Shown: positions 45,379-55,004, counted from the stretch's first letter. The stretch is 64,000 bases of DNA from JAVBLK01 sp031553565 (GCA_031553565.1 JAVBLK010000019.1:62001-126000), one strand, 5' to 3'. Made by a program: numbers and translations. Notes: generated by a model not told the origin, from the letters alone.

Positions 45379-45536
45379 GTAAACGCTGATTAATTCGATA
45401 AAATTTTGAGCTGCGTCTTTTTTGTCATAAAACGTCTTCTTTTTTCGCCAATAGCTCTGCTATTGTCTTCAAAAACAAGCCGTTTTCCGTCTAAAAAATA
45501 CTTGCTCTAAATTTACCTCATTTAATCAGCGTTTAC
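45379..45536. repeat. MITE-like palindromic element, family A copy 2
   Basis: 158 bp, inverted relative to copy 1. Its ends GTAAACGCTGATTA and TAATCAGCGTTTAC are a perfect 14-bp inverted repeat. The centre is AATAGCTCTGCTATT. Flanks are TAAC and TTAG, so no clear target duplication here. Confidence 0.75.
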
Positions 45537-45575
45537 TTAGGTCAACCGCTAAAAAGAAAAGAAAACGGGAGAAAA

Positions 45576-45725
45576 ACAGCAGTGCGGTGTCATCCTGAGC
45601 AAAGCGAAGGATCTTAAGGCAACGGTGAAAAACAGCAGTGCGGTGTCATCCTGAGCAACGCGAAGGATCTTAAAGCAACGGTGATCTTAAATTACAAGAT
45701 TCTTCACTGCGTTCAGAATGACAAG
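45576..45725. repeat. Three copies of the 'CATCCTGAGC..GCGAAGGATC' repeat
   Basis: Two direct copies (cores 45589-45617 and 45645-45674) sit in a 56-bp tandem unit; a third, inverted copy reads GATTCTTCACTGCGTTCAGAATGAC-like at 45695-45725. This repeat, known from many genomes by its spurious translation HSERSEES, also occurs degenerately at 8979. Confidence 0.8.
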
Positions 45726-45906
45726 GCGTTAAAACCTTTAGACGGCTTTTGCCGTCCTCCGAACCTACCGGCTTTAGTCGGTAGTGGTTTAGTATTAGGA
45801 TTATATTGCCGCCGGAACGGTTTTTCAATCGGCGCTTTTTGCCGCCTTTTTTTGTGCACCAGGAAAAATCGCAGCAAAAAACCCGGGCAGCCACAAAATT
45901 GCAAGT

Positions 45907-45926
45907 GTGGCGAAGCCACTTTTTTT
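45907..45926 (+). terminator. Terminator-like hairpin in repeat region
   Basis: GTGGC-GAA-GCCAC followed by seven T residues. No gene ends nearby on this strand, so it may be part of a repeat or protect coaX from readthrough. Two smaller hairpins (GACGGC..GCCGTC and CTACCGGC..GTCGGTAG) lie around 45739-45784. Confidence 0.55.
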
Positions 45927-45984
45927 CTATTCCGGTAGAGCCGCATAGAAAAAACCGATAAAGCCTCTGACGGAGTCACTTTCC

Positions 45985-46013
45985 TTGACTTAATTGATAA
46001 GTTTGGGTAAAAT
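45985..46013 (+). promoter_or_regulatory. coaX-hom promoter
   Basis: TTGACT (45985-45990), 17-bp spacer, TAAAAT (46008-46013), then AAGGA 7 nt before the coaX ATG. Confidence 0.7.
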
Positions 46014-46033
46014 ACCGTGGTAAGGAAAAGTAT

Positions 46034-46810
46034 ATGGTACTAGTAATAGATATAGGCAATTCCAATATAAAGATGGGGCTTTTCGATAAGGATAGGCTTA
46101 TCGACAGCTGGCGGCTGACAACCGCTGCCAACCGTACCTCGGACGAGTACGGGATGCTGGTAATGGACGTTTTCAGGAACAAGTCGTACCGCCCCGCCGA
46201 CGTTGCGGGGATCGTAATCAGCAGCGTGATCCCCGGAATGAATTACAGCTTTGAGAAGCTGTGCGATTATTATTTCCATGTAAAGCCGCTGTTTGTGGAG
46301 CCGGGGATAAAGACCGGAATAAGTATCAGGTATGACAACCCGCGCGAATTGGGCGCGGACAGGATAGTATGCTCGCTGGCGGCCTTCCGTCTTTACGGCG
46401 GGCCGGTGATCACGGTCGATTTCGGGACAGCCACGACCTTCAACGTAATAAACGAAAAGGGCGAGTTTCTGGGCGGCGTTATCATGGCCGGGATCAAGAC
46501 GGCGGCAAAGGCGCTGATAGACTCGGCGGCAAAATTACAGAAATTCGAGCTGGAGCTGCCCGATAAGATCACGGGCAAGAATCCGATAACAGCCATGCAG
46601 TCAGGCGCGCTGTACGGGGCGATCGGCTCGGCGGAATATATAATAGCAGGGATCAAGCGTGAGAACGGCTGGCGTGACGCTAAGGTTGTGGCGACGGGCG
46701 GGCTGTCCGAGCTTGTAAAAAAGGGCACCGGCGTTATCGATGTGATAGACAGGACTCTCACTTTGACGGGGCTCAAGATGATCTACGATATCAATCAGAA
46801 GAAAGCATAA
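46034..46810 (+). CDS. coaX: Type III pantothenate kinase
   Basis: 258 residues, normal for CoaX of the ASKHA superfamily. The N-terminal phosphate-binding motif is DIGNSNIKMGLFD; the second is TVDFGTATTFNV near residue 125, and the adenosine motif is ATGGLSELV near 220. It phosphorylates pantothenate in the first committed step of coenzyme A synthesis. Type III enzymes are insensitive to CoA feedback and need a monovalent cation. hom begins 16 nt downstream, so the two are probably co-transcribed. Confidence 0.96.
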   Translation: MVLVIDIGNSNIKMGLFDKDRLIDSWRLTTAANRTSDEYGMLVMDVFRNKSYRPADVAGIVISSVIPGMNYSFEKLCDYYFHVKPLFVEPGIKTGISIRYDNPRELGADRIVCSLAAFRLYGGPVITVDFGTATTFNVINEKGEFLGGVIMAGIKTAAKALIDSAAKLQKFELELPDKITGKNPITAMQSGALYGAIGSAEYIIAGIKRENGWRDAKVVATGGLSELVKKGTGVIDVIDRTLTLTGLKMIYDINQKKA

Positions 46811-46826
46811 CGGAGGGAGCATAAAT

Positions 46827-48122
46827 ATGAAAAAAATCGGCGTGGCAATCATGGGGCTGGGGATCGTAGGCGGCGGTACATATCGGATCATCCAGACAAA
46901 TCACAAAGAGATCATCGCGTCCGACGGCATCGACCTGGAAGTGATCAAGATCCTCGAAAAGAATCCGCAGCGTTTTAAGGATTACAATGTGCCCGAGGAG
47001 ATCGGCACCACTAATATCCACGATATTTTAAACGACGCCAGGATATCCATCGTCGTAGAAACAATTGGCGGCATCGAGCCCGCCAAGACCTTCGTATTGG
47101 CCGCGCTGAAGGCGGGCAAGAGCGTCGTTACCTCGAATAAGGAGCTGATAGCAAAGCATTGGCCCGAATTAGAATCCGAGGCAAAGCGCAATAAGGCCGG
47201 GCTGTATTTCGAGGCGACCTGCGTGGGCGGCGTGCCGATCATCCGCGCCCTTGACCTTTCGATGCAGGGTAACATTATAAAAGAACTTACGGGCATAATA
47301 AACGGGACGACAAATTATATCCTTACTAAAATGGCCGAGAACGGCACGGGGTATCAGGCGGCGCTGAAAGAGGCGCAGGCCCTTGGCTATGCCGAGGCCG
47401 ACCCGTCAAGCGACGTCGAGGGCTTTGACGCGGTCTATAAGCTGAGCATCCTCTCCAGCATCGCGTTTAACACCTGCATCCCGATCGACGCGGTATACCG
47501 CGAGGGTATCACCGGCATAACGGCCGACGATATCAAATACGCGAAGGATCTGGGATATAAGATAAAGCTGTTGGGCATCAGCAAATTGAACGGCAAGAAC
47601 GTCGAGGCGCACGTGCACCCGACGCTTGTGCCCGACGAGCATCCGCTTGCCAGCGTAAGGAACAGCTTCAACTCGGTTTACCTTGTGGGCGACAACGTGG
47701 GCGAGCTTATGTTTTACGGCAAGGGCGCGGGCGCGCATCCCACGGGCAGCGCGGTCGTCAGCGACGTGGTTTTATGCGCCTGTTTAAAGGGCAACCACCG
47801 ATACGCTTTCTTCAAGAACGACGGAAAGCTGAGCAAGGGGATAAAGATGGTGGAAAACTTCAGGTCGAAGTATTATATAAGGCTGAGCGCGGCGGACAGG
47901 GCGGGTACCCTTGCGAAGGTCACGGGCGTTTTCGGCAAGGCCAACGTCAGTATCGAGCAGGTCGTGCAAAAGAACGGGGCGGGCGGGTTCTCGCCGCTTA
48001 TATTTATGACGCACGACAGCGACGAGTCGTCGGTAGGCAAGGCGGTCGCTGCGCTTAAGAACCTTGATGTAGTGGCGTCGGTCGAGAATGTGATACGGGT
48101 GATCGACGCACCGGTAAGCTGA
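46827..48122 (+). CDS. hom: Homoserine dehydrogenase
   Basis: 431 residues. The NAD(P)-binding motif GLGIVGGGTY is at about 12-21, the catalytic domain contains GIINGTTNYILTKM and DVEGFDAVYKL, and a C-terminal ACT domain (about 345-425) suggests feedback by threonine. It reduces aspartate semialdehyde to homoserine for threonine and methionine synthesis, two steps after the aspartate kinase encoded at 30428. GGAGG precedes the ATG. Confidence 0.96.
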   Translation: MKKIGVAIMGLGIVGGGTYRIIQTNHKEIIASDGIDLEVIKILEKNPQRFKDYNVPEEIGTTNIHDILNDARISIVVETIGGIEPAKTFVLAALKAGKSVVTSNKELIAKHWPELESEAKRNKAGLYFEATCVGGVPIIRALDLSMQGNIIKELTGIINGTTNYILTKMAENGTGYQAALKEAQALGYAEADPSSDVEGFDAVYKLSILSSIAFNTCIPIDAVYREGITGITADDIKYAKDLGYKIKLLGISKLNGKNVEAHVHPTLVPDEHPLASVRNSFNSVYLVGDNVGELMFYGKGAGAHPTGSAVVSDVVLCACLKGNHRYAFFKNDGKLSKGIKMVENFRSKYYIRLSAADRAGTLAKVTGVFGKANVSIEQVVQKNGAGGFSPLIFMTHDSDESSVGKAVAALKNLDVVASVENVIRVIDAPVS

Positions 48123-48148
48123 CACGCGCCTTGCTAAAAAAAACTACA

Positions 48149-48241
48149 GGAAGCGATGAATAAATGAGATTAATTTAGAGCAGGTATTTTTCAGGCGAAA
48201 AAGACGCCGCTGTAAATTATTCCGAATTATTCAGTGGTTCC
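48149..48241. repeat. Internally deleted family A element, copy 3
   Basis: 93 bp with both ends of the family (GGAAGCGATGAATAAATGAG and ...AATTATTCAGTGGTTCC) but lacking about 65 bp of the centre. Flanks are TACA and TATA. It sits in the short gap before htpG. Confidence 0.65.
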
Positions 48242-48264
48242 TATATATTTAAGGACAATAACAC

Positions 48265-50088
48265 ATGGAGAAATTTGAAAAGAAAAACGGAAAGATAAAG
48301 GTACAGAGCGAGAATATTTTTCCCATTATAAAGAAATGGCTTTACAGCGACCACGACATCTTTGTGCGTGAAATGGTCTCGAACAGCTGCGACGCGATCA
48401 CCAAGTTTAAAAAGCTGCTGTCTGTGGGCGAGGTCAAGCTGGCCTCCGAGCCCGAATTTTCGGTAAACGTGACCTTAAGCGCAAAGGGCAAATACATCGC
48501 GTTCGAGGACAACGGGATCGGGATGACGGCTGACGAGGTCGACAAATATATCAACGAGGTGGCTTTTTCGGGCGCGGAGGAATTCTTAAGCAAGTACAAG
48601 GGTGACGGCGCGGGGATCATCGGGCATTTCGGACTAGGGTTCTATTCGGGATTCATGGTTTCCGATAAGGTCGTGATCGAAACATTGAGTTACCGTGAGG
48701 GCGCGGAAGGGGTCAAGTGGACTTGCGACGGCAGTACCGACGTCGTTATGGAGCCGTGCGAAAAAGCCGGGCGCGGGACCAGGATAACACTGTTTATCGC
48801 CGGCGACAGCAAGGAGTTTTTGAGCGCGTCAAAGCTTTCGGACGTTTTGAACAAATACTGCGCGTACCTGCCCTATACGATCAACCTGATCGACGCGGAC
48901 GCAAAGATAAAGTCAGGTGATAAGGACAAAAAAGCGGACGGGGAAGGCGGCGCGGGAATAAAGAAAATCAACAAGGAACCGCTGTGGATGAAGGCGGTCA
49001 AGGATTGCACGGACGAGGAATACAAGGCCTTCTACCGCGATATGTTCAGCGATTTTAACGAGCCTCTGTTCTGGATACACCTGAACGTCGACTACCCGTT
49101 CAACCTTAAAGGTATCCTGTACTTCCCGGCGGTGGAATTAGGGAACGCAAGGAGCGAGGGCGCCATAAAGCTGTATAATAACCAGGTTTACGTCGCCGAC
49201 AATATTAAGGACGTTATCCCGGAATACCTGCTGCTTTTGCGCGGCGTTTTAGATTGTCCCGACATCCCGTTGAACGTGTCCAGGAGCTTTCTGCAAAACG
49301 ACGGCTATCTTATAAAGATTAAGGCTCATATAACCAAGAAGGTTTCCGAGAAGCTGAAAACACTGTATAAAAACGAGCCTGAAAACTACCGGAAATACTG
49401 GAAGACTATCAACCCGTTCGTAAAATACGGCTGCATGACCGACAAGGACTTCTATGGGAAGATCACGGACGCCGTTATTTTCAAGACTGCGGACGACAAG
49501 GATATCACGCTGCCCGAGGTGTTAAAGGAAAAGACCGTTTACTACGTCAACGACAAGGCCGATATGGCGGTTTACCTTGATAATTTCGCCGGCAAAACCG
49601 TCCTCGTCCTTGACGACCCGATCGACACGCACTTTTTGCAGTTCCTTGAGGGCGAGAACCGCGACAACAAGTTTGTGCGCGTGGACAGCGATGCGGCGCT
49701 TTTGGGTGACGGAGACGCGGCTGACAGCGACGCGGACAAGGCGGCGGCCGAAAAAATAATCGCGGAATTCAAGAGAGTGCTGCCTGATAAAAAAATCGAG
49801 GCGGGCAAGCTGAAGCTGGACATACCCTGCGTCATCATTACCGGCGAGAACGCGCGGCGCATGGAGGCGATGGGCAGGATCTACGGAATGGAGTCCTCGA
49901 TGTTCCGCGACGAAAAGCTGGTCATAAACACAAACAGCGGTATAATAAAAAAACTTATCGACAGCCCTGACGATGAAACGATATCTATGCTTTACCATCT
50001 GGCGCGGCTTTCAAACAATACTCTGCCGCCGGCCGAAGCCGCCGGCTTTGTGAAGCAGATAATAAAAAAACTCCAGGGCGGCGCATAA
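48265..50088 (+). CDS. htpG: Hsp90-family chaperone HtpG
   Basis: 607 residues, slightly short of the typical 620-630. The GHKL ATP-binding domain is intact: catalytic Glu in FVREMVSNSCDA, EDNGIGMT, and GHFGLGFYSGFMVSDKV (in part: GHFGLGFYSG). The middle domain begins with LWMKAVKDCTDEEY. The client-binding C-terminal dimerisation domain runs from about 470 and contains a Asp/Ala-rich loop (about 475-500). It is an ATP-driven cytoplasmic chaperone. AAGGA lies upstream of the ATG. Confidence 0.95.
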   Translation: MEKFEKKNGKIKVQSENIFPIIKKWLYSDHDIFVREMVSNSCDAITKFKKLLSVGEVKLASEPEFSVNVTLSAKGKYIAFEDNGIGMTADEVDKYINEVAFSGAEEFLSKYKGDGAGIIGHFGLGFYSGFMVSDKVVIETLSYREGAEGVKWTCDGSTDVVMEPCEKAGRGTRITLFIAGDSKEFLSASKLSDVLNKYCAYLPYTINLIDADAKIKSGDKDKKADGEGGAGIKKINKEPLWMKAVKDCTDEEYKAFYRDMFSDFNEPLFWIHLNVDYPFNLKGILYFPAVELGNARSEGAIKLYNNQVYVADNIKDVIPEYLLLLRGVLDCPDIPLNVSRSFLQNDGYLIKIKAHITKKVSEKLKTLYKNEPENYRKYWKTINPFVKYGCMTDKDFYGKITDAVIFKTADDKDITLPEVLKEKTVYYVNDKADMAVYLDNFAGKTVLVLDDPIDTHFLQFLEGENRDNKFVRVDSDAALLGDGDAADSDADKAAAEKIIAEFKRVLPDKKIEAGKLKLDIPCVIITGENARRMEAMGRIYGMESSMFRDEKLVINTNSGIIKKLIDSPDDETISMLYHLARLSNNTLPPAEAAGFVKQIIKKLQGGA

Positions 50089-50178
50089 AAGGCAAAGCGT
50101 GACAAACAATATATCCAATGCTCATACTGTGCGCATATTCCTTTATCAAATATTTATACAAATAATCCGTATAATTGT

Positions 50179-50207
50179 TTGACAAAAGAACTGCGATAAG
50201 GTATTAT
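50179..50207 (+). promoter_or_regulatory. Promoter of the Ig-like surface protein
   Basis: TTGACA (50179-50184), 17-bp spacer, TATTAT (50202-50207). Predicted leader of about 85 nt. Confidence 0.7.
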
Positions 50208-50298
50208 TTCCTAATGATATCCTTAAGCGGGCTGTCATAATCAGCGAAAATATTCACGATTGCCTTTTTACTAAAACGACAGGGAGATACTTGAAAAG

Positions 50299-53200
50299 AT
50301 GAAAAGAACGAAAAAACTTGCCATGTTCGGCCTTATTTTAGTTTTAGCCGTATCTGTATTTTCGGCAAGATTGTTTATGCCGGTCAGGCAGGCTGATGCG
50401 GCGCTTGGTGCTGCCGACATATACACCGTTGCCAATACGGCTGCCAGCGGATTTTCCAACTGGCAGGCCGAATACAAGCTCGGTGATACGATCACGAATT
50501 TACCCCCGGCCACTAACAGCGCGGTTCTTAAAATAACCAAGCCCGGCGGAACGGTAGAAACCGTTACCGGCAGTTCATATAAGCCCGAAAATGCGGGATA
50601 TTATTCCGCAGTGTATACCGTGTCTGACAAGCCTGTTACCAAGGAATTCAAATTCTATGTAAGCGCCGAAGCATATTCGATCGAGCTTCCTTTCTACGGC
50701 GCGGAGATCCCCACTTACCTGCAAAAGGGCAAGACTTTCACACTGCCTAAGGCGGACGTCGTATATACCGACGACAGGGGCGAGGTCCAGAAGGTTGACA
50801 ATCCTACCGTCAAGGTCGCGGTCACCGACGTTGGCGCCGGAAAAGAATTTGACAATATCAACACCGCCACCGACGCCGCAAGGGTCATCACCGCTGACAA
50901 GGGCGGCAAAATATTTATCTCCTATGCGTACAAGGTAGGCGTGACCTATATCCAGAAAAACTTTATTGTCATTGTTGAGGAGACTGTTACCGACAACGAG
51001 GATCCCAAGCTCGTCGTTTCCGGCATGCCTACGACCGTTGCGCAGATGACTAAGCTGGAGCTTCCTTTAGGCAACGCGACAGACAACAAGGACCAGAACG
51101 TCAAGGTTGTCGTTACCGTGACTGCACCCGACGGCACTTCAAATATTTATAACGTCAAGGACTATATGCTGGACAAGGACAGCGGTTATATCAAGGACGA
51201 ATATAAGGATAAGAGCAAAACGGATTATTATGTAAGCGCGGCGAACAAGGTCACGCTTGATAATAACCATAACAGGACATTCTATCCCGACCAGAAAGGG
51301 CCCAACCCGTATGTGATCACATATGAGGCGACCGACGATTCTGGCAGGACGGCGAAAACTGTCTTCAATATCAACGTCGAGGATACGAAAGAGCCGTATT
51401 TGAAGGTTGACGCCAAAGTCATCCCGAAGGAATGGGGCAATTCAAAGATAACCAAAATCGATCCCGGCAATGCCAACAATAACATAACCTACGATTTTGC
51501 GACCGCAGGGGATAAACCGGCGTTCAACCTCTATATCCCTGCCAACGACTATATTGACAACGTCAGCTTAAAGGGCGAGATGACCGAAAACACTATCGAG
51601 CTGTTTAAAGGCGCGGTTTTAGTAGATACGGCAAAGCTTGGCACTGACTTAGTTACTTTTACCTCGACGAACGGCAAGATCAAGCAAATGTCTGCTCCGG
51701 ACAACAGGGTCTATCTTTACGAGCTTGACGCCGGCGCAGATTACGAATTAAGGTACAGCGTTAAGGACGCAACTAACCATACCAAGACCCAAAGCACGTC
51801 GATAAAGGTAGTATCTGACTTTACCGACACGACAAAGCCTGAGATCACCTATGCCAATACAGTCAATACAGTCAGGTCCGGCTCGTCTTTCTCCAAGGCG
51901 TCCGTTACCGCCAATGACAACAAGGGCGCGGTCAAGCTTGACTATAAATTTGTTTTAAGCAAGCGTACAAACAATCTTGAAAAAGAGGACGCATCAGATA
52001 TCGATTTTACCGAGTCAAAGCATTTCTATAATGACACTATCAAGAAGCTCGACGTTAACGCGATACAGGCAGGAGCTGCCAGTGCCGGCTATAACAAGAT
52101 CCTGATCCAGGCGACGGCGGTCGACGGCGCGGGCAACTCGGTCAGCGATGTCAGGGTCGTCAATATAATCGACACCAAGGTGCCGACAGATGCGCCGGTG
52201 ATCAGCGGGGTTAAGCAATACGTATATACGAACCTGGTACCTGCTGCAGCTGCTACAGACATGACTGATACAAATTTGGGCACGATAAGCGCGAATAAGG
52301 AATTTGTATTGCCGAGCGTTATGGTTACGCAGAATGGTATCGATAATTACCTCGGCTTCCAATTTGATATCAGGGACAACGCGGGCAAGGTTGTCAACCT
52401 TTATACCGAAACTACTTTCTGGACGCTGTTCTATAAAAATGCGCAAAAGACAGAGCTTTATATCAAGGACTTTAAATTCACGCCTGACAAGAGCGGCAAT
52501 TATACGATAGTGTTATCTGTATTCAACGTATCCGGCGCATCCTCGTCGGTTAGCTTACAGCTTACTGTCGAAAGCTCGGAAGGCGATATCGTCGGGCCGG
52601 CTAAGCCCGTACACATAACAACCGCCGCCGATATTCCTGAAACGCTGGAGTACGGCAAGACGATGGATCTGCCCGATATGGCCGTGTATAAGGCGGACAA
52701 GCCCTATAACAACCCTGAGGATAATGATCCGATAACGGGCATCTACAACGAAGACAAAGTTTACAGGACGACCATTTCCGGCCCGCAATATTCTGTACAG
52801 GGACGCCAGTTTACCGCGCTGATGACCGGAAATTATATCGTAAAACATGCGACAGCGTCAGGATCTTATCAGTCATATGAAGGCACTACCAAGGTCAACG
52901 ATTCCGTTGTTCCGACGATAAAGCTTACCGGAATTATACCTACCGCGTCGGTTCTTGAAGGAAATACGGTATATATCCCTAACTTTGTCGCAACGCACGC
53001 ATCGGGTATCGAGGTCAAGGACGTCAGCCAGAGCGTTTCTATAAAGAACGGCGGCAACACGGAACAAGCAGTACCGACCGACTCATCGGATGACGTTAAA
53101 TATGCAGGTATGCTGAAATTTAAGCCTTTCAGCGACGGGACAAAGATTTCGGGTAAGTACACAATCACGTATTCGGCGGTTTCACTTACAGGCTCGTCGC

Positions 53201-53682
53201 ATACCGAAAGCTTTACCATCGATATCGGCGATGTGTACGTTCCCGTTATCACCTTAAAAGACGGCAAGACATACGCAACGTCAATGAAGCAGAACGCAAA
53301 CTTTAAGTTCCTTGATTATGACGCGATAGATGAATATTACGCTTCTAACGGCGAGTTTACTTCCAAGAATGTGCGTGCGGATGTCAAGGTAACATTGACT
53401 GCGCCCGACGGGACGGTGCCTTACGAGTTTACGTCTACGAGCAGCAAGAAGCCGGATTCGCTTGACGCGCATAAGCTTGATAAGGCCGGCGTATACACAG
53501 TCACTTATACTGTAACGGATGCGGCAGGCAACGAAACAAAGCAGGAATACAAGATCACCGTTGATGAAAAGACCAAGACTCCGGTAAATAATAAGGTGCT
53601 TACGGTCATACTTGTCACGGTCGGCGTACTCGCACTCGCAGGCGTCGTGCTCTATTTCGTCAGATACCGCCGCAAGGTTTAA
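50299..53682 (+). CDS. Membrane-anchored surface protein with tandem Ig-like domains
   Basis: 1127 residues. A signal peptide (two Lys, hydrophobic core, cleavage probably after QADA near residue 34) starts the protein. Repeated all-beta modules of about 85-100 residues follow, several ending in a YTVTDAAGNET or YEATDDSGRTAK-type strand typical of bacterial Ig-like/HYR domains. A single C-terminal span (VLTVILVTVGVLALAGVVLYFV) and a basic tail (RYRRKV) anchor it, without LPxTG. The gene is monocistronic, with a good promoter and a hairpin at the end. Function is unknown; adhesion or envelope structure is inference. Codon use (many GAC/AAG) looks like the host. Confidence 0.82.
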   Translation: MKRTKKLAMFGLILVLAVSVFSARLFMPVRQADAALGAADIYTVANTAASGFSNWQAEYKLGDTITNLPPATNSAVLKITKPGGTVETVTGSSYKPENAGYYSAVYTVSDKPVTKEFKFYVSAEAYSIELPFYGAEIPTYLQKGKTFTLPKADVVYTDDRGEVQKVDNPTVKVAVTDVGAGKEFDNINTATDAARVITADKGGKIFISYAYKVGVTYIQKNFIVIVEETVTDNEDPKLVVSGMPTTVAQMTKLELPLGNATDNKDQNVKVVVTVTAPDGTSNIYNVKDYMLDKDSGYIKDEYKDKSKTDYYVSAANKVTLDNNHNRTFYPDQKGPNPYVITYEATDDSGRTAKTVFNINVEDTKEPYLKVDAKVIPKEWGNSKITKIDPGNANNNITYDFATAGDKPAFNLYIPANDYIDNVSLKGEMTENTIELFKGAVLVDTAKLGTDLVTFTSTNGKIKQMSAPDNRVYLYELDAGADYELRYSVKDATNHTKTQSTSIKVVSDFTDTTKPEITYANTVNTVRSGSSFSKASVTANDNKGAVKLDYKFVLSKRTNNLEKEDASDIDFTESKHFYNDTIKKLDVNAIQAGAASAGYNKILIQATAVDGAGNSVSDVRVVNIIDTKVPTDAPVISGVKQYVYTNLVPAAAATDMTDTNLGTISANKEFVLPSVMVTQNGIDNYLGFQFDIRDNAGKVVNLYTETTFWTLFYKNAQKTELYIKDFKFTPDKSGNYTIVLSVFNVSGASSSVSLQLTVESSEGDIVGPAKPVHITTAADIPETLEYGKTMDLPDMAVYKADKPYNNPEDNDPITGIYNEDKVYRTTISGPQYSVQGRQFTALMTGNYIVKHATASGSYQSYEGTTKVNDSVVPTIKLTGIIPTASVLEGNTVYIPNFVATHASGIEVKDVSQSVSIKNGGNTEQAVPTDSSDDVKYAGMLKFKPFSDGTKISGKYTITYSAVSLTGSSHTESFTIDIGDVYVPVITLKDGKTYATSMKQNANFKFLDYDAIDEYYASNGEFTSKNVRADVKVTLTAPDGTVPYEFTSTSSKKPDSLDAHKLDKAGVYTVTYTVTDAAGNETKQEYKITVDEKTKTPVNNKVLTVILVTVGVLALAGVVLYFVRYRRKV

Positions 53683-53719
53683 TCCGTCCGGCAATTTAAA
53701 ACATTACTTTAAGAGTTAT

Positions 53720-53753
53720 AAAACGGCTTATCCGGTTTCGGGTAAGCCGTTTT
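53720..53753 (+). terminator. Terminator after the Ig-like protein gene
   Basis: 14-bp stem AAAACGGCTTATCC / GGGTAAGCCGTTTT (one G-T pair) with a 6-nt loop. The T-tract is within the right arm and weak afterwards. Confidence 0.65.
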
Positions 53754-53801
53754 CGCTGTTTTGCGATTGACGGCCTGCCGATAAAGTGCAGCGCAAAATT
53801 G

Positions 53802-53830
53802 TTGCAATTATGTTAACAAAAGTATATAAT
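53802..53830 (+). promoter_or_regulatory. Aquaporin gene promoter
   Basis: TTGCAA (53802-53807), 17-bp spacer, TATAAT (53825-53830). Confidence 0.7.
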
Positions 53831-53888
53831 TTGTTAAGGCCTCTTTCCGATATTCGGATTGCGGCTAAAAGGAGTTGTATTTTTGTTT

Positions 53889-54614
53889 ATGGAGAACATC
53901 AAGAAGTACGTTGCGGAATTCATCGGGACGTTTACGCTTGTCCTGATAGGCTGCGGCACCGCCGTTATAACAGGCGGCAACGTTGTGGCAACGGCGATGG
54001 CGTTCGGTCTCTCGATCGTTGCGATGGCGTACAGCATCGGAAAGATCTCCGGCTGCCATATCAATCCGGCAGTATCGTTTGCTATGCTTTTATCCAAAAA
54101 GCTGAAAGCCAAGGATTTCCTGTTTTATATCATTGCGCAGGTCTTAGGCGCGTTTTGCGGCGCGCTAACCTTATTTTTAATCAGCAAGAGCGGCGCGGCG
54201 CTGGGCACAAACGCCGTCCAGGAATATCAGAACGCCGCATTAACGCCGTTTGCCTTTGAGTCATACGGTTTGAATATACTGGTTGCTGTTATCGTAGAAG
54301 TCGTGCTGACATTTATATTCTTGATGGCGATATTCGGCGCGACGGCAAAGGAAAGCGAGGGCGGTTTCGCAGGGCTTATCATCGGCGGCGCATTGACGCT
54401 GGTTCACCTTTTGGGTATCGGCATTACCGGCACCTCTGTCAACCCTGCCAGAAGTATGGGGCCGGCGATCGTTGCAATGTTTGACGGGAACTTTACGCCT
54501 ATCAGGGAGCTGTGGATATTTATCGTTGCGCCGCTTATCGGCGCGGCAATCGCGGCTTTTGTATGGAGCTGGCTGCAAAAAAATAAAGCTGGTATAACCG
54601 CAGGTAAGGAATAA
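53889..54614 (+). CDS. aqpZ: Aquaporin Z-like water channel
   Basis: About 241 residues from the ATG at 53889; a TTG at 53883 is better spaced from AGGAG (53869-53873) and may be the true start. Six membrane spans and both NPA loops (GCHINPAVS and TSVNPARS) mark the MIP family. The constriction residues expected for AqpZ are present: Phe in AMAFGL, His in LVHLLGI, Thr in TGTSVNP and Arg in NPARS. That pattern predicts water rather than glycerol transport. It is monocistronic, between two terminators. Confidence 0.92.
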   Translation: MENIKKYVAEFIGTFTLVLIGCGTAVITGGNVVATAMAFGLSIVAMAYSIGKISGCHINPAVSFAMLLSKKLKAKDFLFYIIAQVLGAFCGALTLFLISKSGAALGTNAVQEYQNAALTPFAFESYGLNILVAVIVEVVLTFIFLMAIFGATAKESEGGFAGLIIGGALTLVHLLGIGITGTSVNPARSMGPAIVAMFDGNFTPIRELWIFIVAPLIGAAIAAFVWSWLQKNKAGITAGKE

Positions 54615-54673
54615 AGCTGAATCGCGCCTGCCCTGGCGATTATGGGCGAGGCAGCCGGATCACCGTAAAAAAT

Positions 54674-54710
54674 GCGCGCAAACCTTTATCAGCAGGTTTG
54701 CGCGCTTTTT
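54674..54710 (+). terminator. aqpZ terminator
   Basis: 12-bp stem GCGCGCAAACCT / AGGTTTGCGCGC with an 8-nt loop, followed by TTTTT. Confidence 0.85.
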
Positions 54711-54792
54711 GTTTCTTGCTGCTTTAGGTAAACGCTTTTATCCCGTTTTGCCCTCAAATACCCGCTCGGCGCTATCACCAATTTTCAAGCTG

Positions 54793-54952
54793 ATACTAAT
54801 CCTCATTTTAATTTACTAATCTTTCGCCATCTTTTCGGTACAAAGCAGCCTAAAATGCTTGCGCGTAGGCTTTGCTACGCGCTCCGCTTTTAGCCGGCTT
54901 TGTCCCCAAAAATCTATGCGAATTATTAGTAAATTATAAATGGTATTAGTAT
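54793..54952. repeat. Palindromic element, family B copy 2
   Basis: 160 bp from ATACTAATCCTCATTTTAAT to ...ATAAATGGTATTAGTAT, an imperfect palindrome centred on GCGTAG-GCTTTG-CTACGC. A stray GTAAACGC string lies just before it at 54729. It fills the gene-free stretch between aqpZ and the M50 gene. Confidence 0.7.
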
Positions 54953-54969
54953 TATTTACTATATTCTAT

Positions 54970-54998
54970 AAGACAAGCGGGCTATTTTATGGTAAAAT
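54970..54998 (+). promoter_or_regulatory. Leaderless-type promoter of the M50 protease gene
   Basis: AAGACA (54970-54975), 17-bp spacer, TAAAAT (54993-54998), then 6 nt to the ATG. No Shine-Dalgarno sequence. Confidence 0.6.
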
Positions 54999-55004
54999 AT
55001 TGTA

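Noticed and set aside
45681..45938. Small open frame in the repeat region
   Set aside because: It spans the HSERSEES repeat and small hairpins and has no ribosome binding site or recognisable product.
50299..53682. LPxTG sorting signal on the Ig-like protein (also checked at 11268)
   Set aside because: Both end in a membrane span without an LPxTG-like motif; anchoring is by the span itself.
53786..54259. Open frame overlapping the start of aqpZ in another frame
   Set aside because: Its product is Arg/Cys-rich and unlike any family, while the aqpZ frame carries both NPA motifs.
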